Below, in pieces: positions 60,176-64,000 of a stretch of DNA of 64,000 nucleotides (the first letter of the stretch is position 1; every line of letters begins with the position of its first letter). Under the pieces are notes generated by a model, which made no database searches, was not told the origin of the DNA, and saw only the letters and a list, made by a program, of their open reading frames with translations. Origin of the DNA: Vicugna pacos (taxonomy: Eukaryota; Chordata; Mammalia; Artiodactyla; Camelidae); the NCBI RefSeq assembly GCF_048564905.1, contig NC_132989.1, forward strand, positions 6,183,257-6,247,256. The letters are read 5' to 3'. The position numbers and the translations under genes were made by a program.

Positions 60176-61191
60176 TACAGTTAACATTAGACTTAATGAT
60201 GAGACACTTAAAACTTTCCACTAAGATCGAGAATAAGGCAAGGAGGTCCCCTCTGAACATTGCTTTTAAACACTGTGCTGGAAGTCCTTGTTCTTCATTC
60301 AGTAAGTCAATAAGAAAAGTTAAAATATTTTTCCTACAGTATTTGTTAATTGTTTATCAAGAGAAATTATTCCTTAGCCCAGATATTCATAGTTCATAGT
60401 TTCATAGTTCAGGAATGCAGATAAGTGATAAACTTGAAAGAATCAACAAGAACCAAGAACCCTCTGAAATAATTTGAGTAAAAACAAGGTTTCAAAATAT
60501 ATGGTTAATACACACACACATACACACACAAAAATTGATTTCAATATTCTAACAAATGAACAAGTGGAATTTCAAATTAAAAACACAATACCATTTACAT
60601 TAGCACACCAAAATTAAATACTTTAATATAAATCTAATAAAATATGTATAAGATCTATATGAGAAAAACTACAAAATCTTAATGAATAAAATCAAAGAAC
60701 TAAACAAATGGAAAGATGTCTATGATGGGTACAAACTCTTAATATTTTCAGGATATCAGTTTCTCTCAAATTGATCTATAGATTTAATGCAACCTCAATC
60801 GAAATCCCAGCAAATTATTTTATGAACATTGACATAAAGATTCTAAAGTATATAGGGAGCAGGAAAAGACTTAGTGTAGTCCACACACAGTTGAGACCAG
60901 AGCCTTAATTTTTTAAATTGATGGGCAAGAACAATATTGGAAGACTGACGCTACCTCACTTCAAGATTTGCTATAAAGCTGCAGTAATCAAGATGGTGTG
61001 GTTTTGTCCAAAGAACAAACAGATTAATGAAAACAGAACAGAAAACCCGTAAAGAAACTCACATAAATATTATTAACTGATCTATAACAAAGGAGCAAAG
61101 GTGATACAAGGGAGCAAGGATAGTCTCTTAAATGGTGTTGGAAGAGCTGGACATCCACATGCCCCCTCCCAAAATGAAACTAGGCACTGAC

Positions 61192-61194
<3 letters not shown>

Positions 61195-61249
<55 letters not shown>
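61195..61249 (+). repeat. (CA)n microsatellite
   Basis: A pure CA run of about 55 bases inside the L1. The length is likely variable. Confidence 0.97.
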
Positions 61250-61254
<5 letters not shown>

Positions 61255-62259
61255 AAATGTATCAAAGACCTAAATGTAAAATGCAGAACTGTAAAACTCA
61301 TTGAAGATAACAGGAGAAACCCTAGATTGACCATGGGTATAGTGCTGTTTTATTAAAGTACCAAAAACACAATCCATGAAATAAATAATTTATAATATGG
61401 ACTTCATATCATCAAGGAGACAAGAGATACAAATCTTGCTGAAAGATGTGGAGAATAGAGGATTCTTGTGCACTGTTGTTGGTGGGATGGTAAACCAGTT
61501 CATCCACTATAGAGAACAGAATGGAAATTCCACAAAAACTAAAAATGATCTTCCAAATAATCCAGCAATCACACTTCTGGGTATATATCCAAAGGAAATG
61601 AAAACAGGTTATTGAAGAAATATATACACTCCCATGTTTATTGCAGCACTATTTACAATAGCCAAGATATGTAAATAATCAGAGAATTTGTCCATTAACA
61701 GATGAATGGATAAAGATGTTGCATATACATATAATGGAATATTCCTCAGGTATGAGAAAAAGGGAAATTTGGCCCTTGGCAACAACATGGATGAAACCTG
61801 AGGACATTATGCTAAGTGAAAAAGGGAAGACAAAGAGAAATAATGTATGGTATCTCATGTATATTAACTCTAAAAACACCAAACTCAAAAAAAAAAAAAA
61901 CAGAGACTGGAATAGTGGTGACCAGAGGCTGGAGGAAGGGGAGAGAAGTTGTTTAAGGGTACATATTTGCAACTGGTAGATAAATAAGTTGGAGGCATAA
62001 TACACAGTAAAGTTGATTATAGACACAGAGCTGTACTGTAAACATTAAACTCTAAGAGATAGATCTTAACTCTTCTCACCAAAAGAAGAAATGACAATTA
62101 TATCAAGTGTGTTAATTAACGTTATAATGTCAATCATATTGTGAAATAAATGTATCAAATCAGTATGTTGTACCCCTAAAAATATGAGTAAGAAAGAGTA
62201 AATTTTTTTTAATAAACTTGATTCTTAATTTTTTAAATAGTCTTGTTCTGCTGTCCTCT

Positions 62260-64000
62260 CCAGGGCTCTTTTATAACACAAGTTAAAAATCAACTCCTAG
62301 GTTTGTCCAGGGCCCCCAGCCGCCCTCTCCCAGCTTGCTTTTAACAAGAGAAGGGAACACGGGTTCAAGAGCTGGAGGGAGAGCCCAGGAAAGCCTGCAG
62401 GGGGAAGGAAGGTCTTAGTGGGGGGCTAATGCCTGGGGATGGGGGCAAAGGGGTGGCTGGGCTCCTTGTGGGAAGGGGCTGGGATGGCCCCGCTGTGGAG
62501 CAGGGAGTGGCTGAGGACTTACACGTCTTGCTCCTCAAGTCTCCTGGAAGTCCTGGCTCTTCATAAGCCATGACGGCGGGTGGGCTGAGGCCCCAGGTAG
62601 GAGATAATCGCCTGTTCTTCGGGAGGGGCTGAGGCAGCCCTCAGCACCCAGTTGAGACCAGAGCCTGGCGAGCAGGCTGGGTGGGCAGGCTGGAGGGGCT
62701 GGCTCTCCCATCACCAGCCCACTCCAGAGGAGGAGAGGGCTTCTGCCACAGGATGAGGACTGGCACCTGCAGAACCCCAGGGGGGTCAGCCACGCCCTCA
62801 GCAGCACTGGATACAGATGTGGACAAAGCATGGCTGGTGACAGTGAGGCCCCGTCCTTGGCAAGCAGGCGGATGTGGAGGAACCCTGGCTTCAGGCTGTT
62901 GAGAGGCAGTGTAAACTGGCCCACAAAGCCACTGGGGGAGGTGGACTCATAATCTTCTACCATGAACAGCACCAGTACCAGCACCAGCTCTGGAGCTGGC
63001 AACTGGAAGTGCAGGGTCTGCCCTCAGCGGGGTGAAGCCATTGTTGAGTACATGGTTGGTCTCCCTGCGAGCACAGTCTGCCGGTACCCCATTGATCTCA
63101 GTGCGCACCAGCGGGATCCCGATGGAGTTTGGCTTCTTGGCGTTCAGCTTAGGCAGCTGGTGCACAGTCAGCATCTGGATGGTGAGAGTGGTTCTGCGGG
63201 GTCCAGGACACTCAGGGTCAAAGGTTGTGTCGGGCTGCTGCAAACAGGCGGGTTTCAGGACGTAGCCACACTGCACGTTGATGAGGAAGCGCCCAGCATG
63301 AGGTCCATCACATAACCTGGAAGTTCAGGGCCATAAGCTGACAGCCCAAGTCCTACATCTCCTGGGGGCTGTACTTGGCCGAGTTCATCCGCAGCTCCAG
63401 CGGGTAGACTCGGGTCAGTTGGGGGGCACTGTGCCTGATGAAGCTGTTCCTGCCTCTCGGATGAGCTTCTTGACCTTGCGGCTTCCCTGAGGAAGCTGAC
63501 CTAGCAGGGATGGGGTGGCGTAGGGGCCAGGCGCAGGGTCCACAAGCGGGTGGCCAGAGCCGACAGCTCTGGGGAGATCTGCTTGGCCCTCCGCCTCTGC
63601 TCTGTGGCCCCCCACCTCCTCTTTTTCCTCCTCCTCCTCCAGGTCTGATGGAATTCGACTGTCCCCACTCCGAGCAGCTGGCAGCTTCTTCCCCTTCACC
63701 GGCACCCAGCCTTTCAGCTGTTCTGGGGATGGCAGCTCTTCAGGGTTCTGGGAGTCCACCACCTGTGTCACCAGCATGTCCCCCAGGATGGTGTGGAGGT
63801 GGCAGGCCATGGCAGCCTGCTGCTCCAGCCCACAGTGGTTCTCGAGGGACAGGATGACCAGGTATGGGGACAGCGTGAAGGCGTGGTCACGCACTGCCTG
63901 GATCGCATCTCGGAAGAGGATCTTGGGGTTGAGGGTGTGGCCATGGTAGATGACCGGCTTCTCTCCCGGCCACTCCCAGCAGTCCAGCTCCACACGGCGG
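62260..64000 (-). pseudogene. PLCD3: Processed pseudogene of PLCD3 (phospholipase C delta 3), partial
   Basis: PLCD3 itself cleaves PIP2 to IP3 and diacylglycerol. On the minus strand from the right edge, one uninterrupted stretch carries parts from several parental exons. These are the X-domain ([20 protein letters not shown] with the catalytic-loop His; [18 protein letters not shown]), the [20 protein letters not shown] strand, the acidic X-Y linker, the Y-domain end (QCGYVLKPACL) and the C2 domain (FVGQFTLPLNSLKPG). The absence of introns marks it as a retrocopy. It is dead. TAG replaces a conserved Trp at 63354-63356, and frame shifts lie in the linker (near 63610), before the C2 core (near 63010) and near the C-terminus (about 62826). 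The parental stop position corresponds to 62798-62800, with 3' UTR-derived sequence down to roughly 62230-62260. The 5' part is outside the window. Confidence 0.92.

Larger units (their letters stand above)
59681..62215 (+). repeat. L1 ORF2 and 3' UTR, plus strand, with a nested SINE
   Basis: This continues the older L1: RT region near 60200-60990 (ACCTCAATCGAAATCCCAGC), then the ORF2 end at 61560-61780 (TATTGCAGCACTATTTACAA) and a 3' UTR to about 62215. A SINE at 60084-60175 and a (CA)n at 61195-61249 lie within. No intact frame remains. Confidence 0.8.

Noticed and set aside
61132-61356. Thr/His repeat frame
   Set aside because: It is produced by the (CA)n microsatellite within L1.
62681-63857. 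Plus-strand frames over the PLCD3 copy
   Set aside because: They are antisense to the retrocopy and have no similarity or signals of their own.
1-64000. CRISPR arrays, operons, phage or bacterial genes
   Set aside because: Introns, SINEs, L1s and mammalian receptor genes show this is a vertebrate chromosome. No regularly spaced direct repeats were seen.

Overview
This window is mammalian nuclear DNA and most likely camelid (camel, llama or alpaca lineage). The main clue is five copies of a tRNA-derived SINE with A/B-box-like blocks and a T-rich or A-rich tail that matches the camelid Vic-1 type. Many L1 copies also carry the cetartiodactyl type of 3' UTR. The species cannot be settled from the sequence alone. 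More than half of the window is interspersed repeat. Repeat boundaries given here are read by eye and are usually good to tens of bases.

Layout. 1-25.4 kb holds the 3' half of a plus-strand SCAN/KRAB/C2H2 zinc-finger gene that I recognise as ZNF496 (ZKSCAN17, called NIZP1 in mouse work). Five exons are visible at 1321-1397, 13715-13847, 14332-14439, 15502-15615 and 22001-22758. All four introns have GT-AG ends and matching phases. The SCAN exons and promoter lie left of the window. The introns hold an old minus-strand L1 carrying a solo LTR, further L1 pieces, MaLR-type LTR fossils, a hAT (MER5-like) element, a GT-rich tract and a (CT)n tract.

25.4-39.4 kb has no gene I can name. It holds a moderately GC-rich block with exon-like minus-strand signals (about 26.8-27.5 kb), an AT-rich probable LTR-element fossil (about 28.3-32.9 kb) and two minus-strand L1 blocks.

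39.4-51.4 kb holds two single-exon chemosensory receptor genes, both open from start to stop. One is a family-2-like olfactory receptor (plus, 39840-40787) and the other a vomeronasal type-1 receptor (minus, 50270-51316). Each has a good splice acceptor 20-25 bases before its ATG. L1s in both orientations and LTR fossils lie between them.

51.4-62.2 kb is AT-rich, with plus-strand L1 pieces and SINEs. 62.2-64.0 kb is a minus-strand, intronless, broken copy of PLCD3 (phospholipase C delta 3) that runs off the right edge.

ZNF496 followed by a V1R gene fits the human 1q44 neighbourhood (ZNF496, VN1R5, olfactory receptors). The genes do not form a pathway: ZNF496 is a nuclear regulator, and the two receptors act at the surface of sensory neurons. 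I found no CRISPR array, bacterial-type operon or wholly new system. The most useful leads are the DQY olfactory receptor, the long-tailed V1R, the frame-neutral ZNF496 exons beside a GT tract, the PLCD3 retrocopy, and the possible minus-strand transcript near 27 kb.
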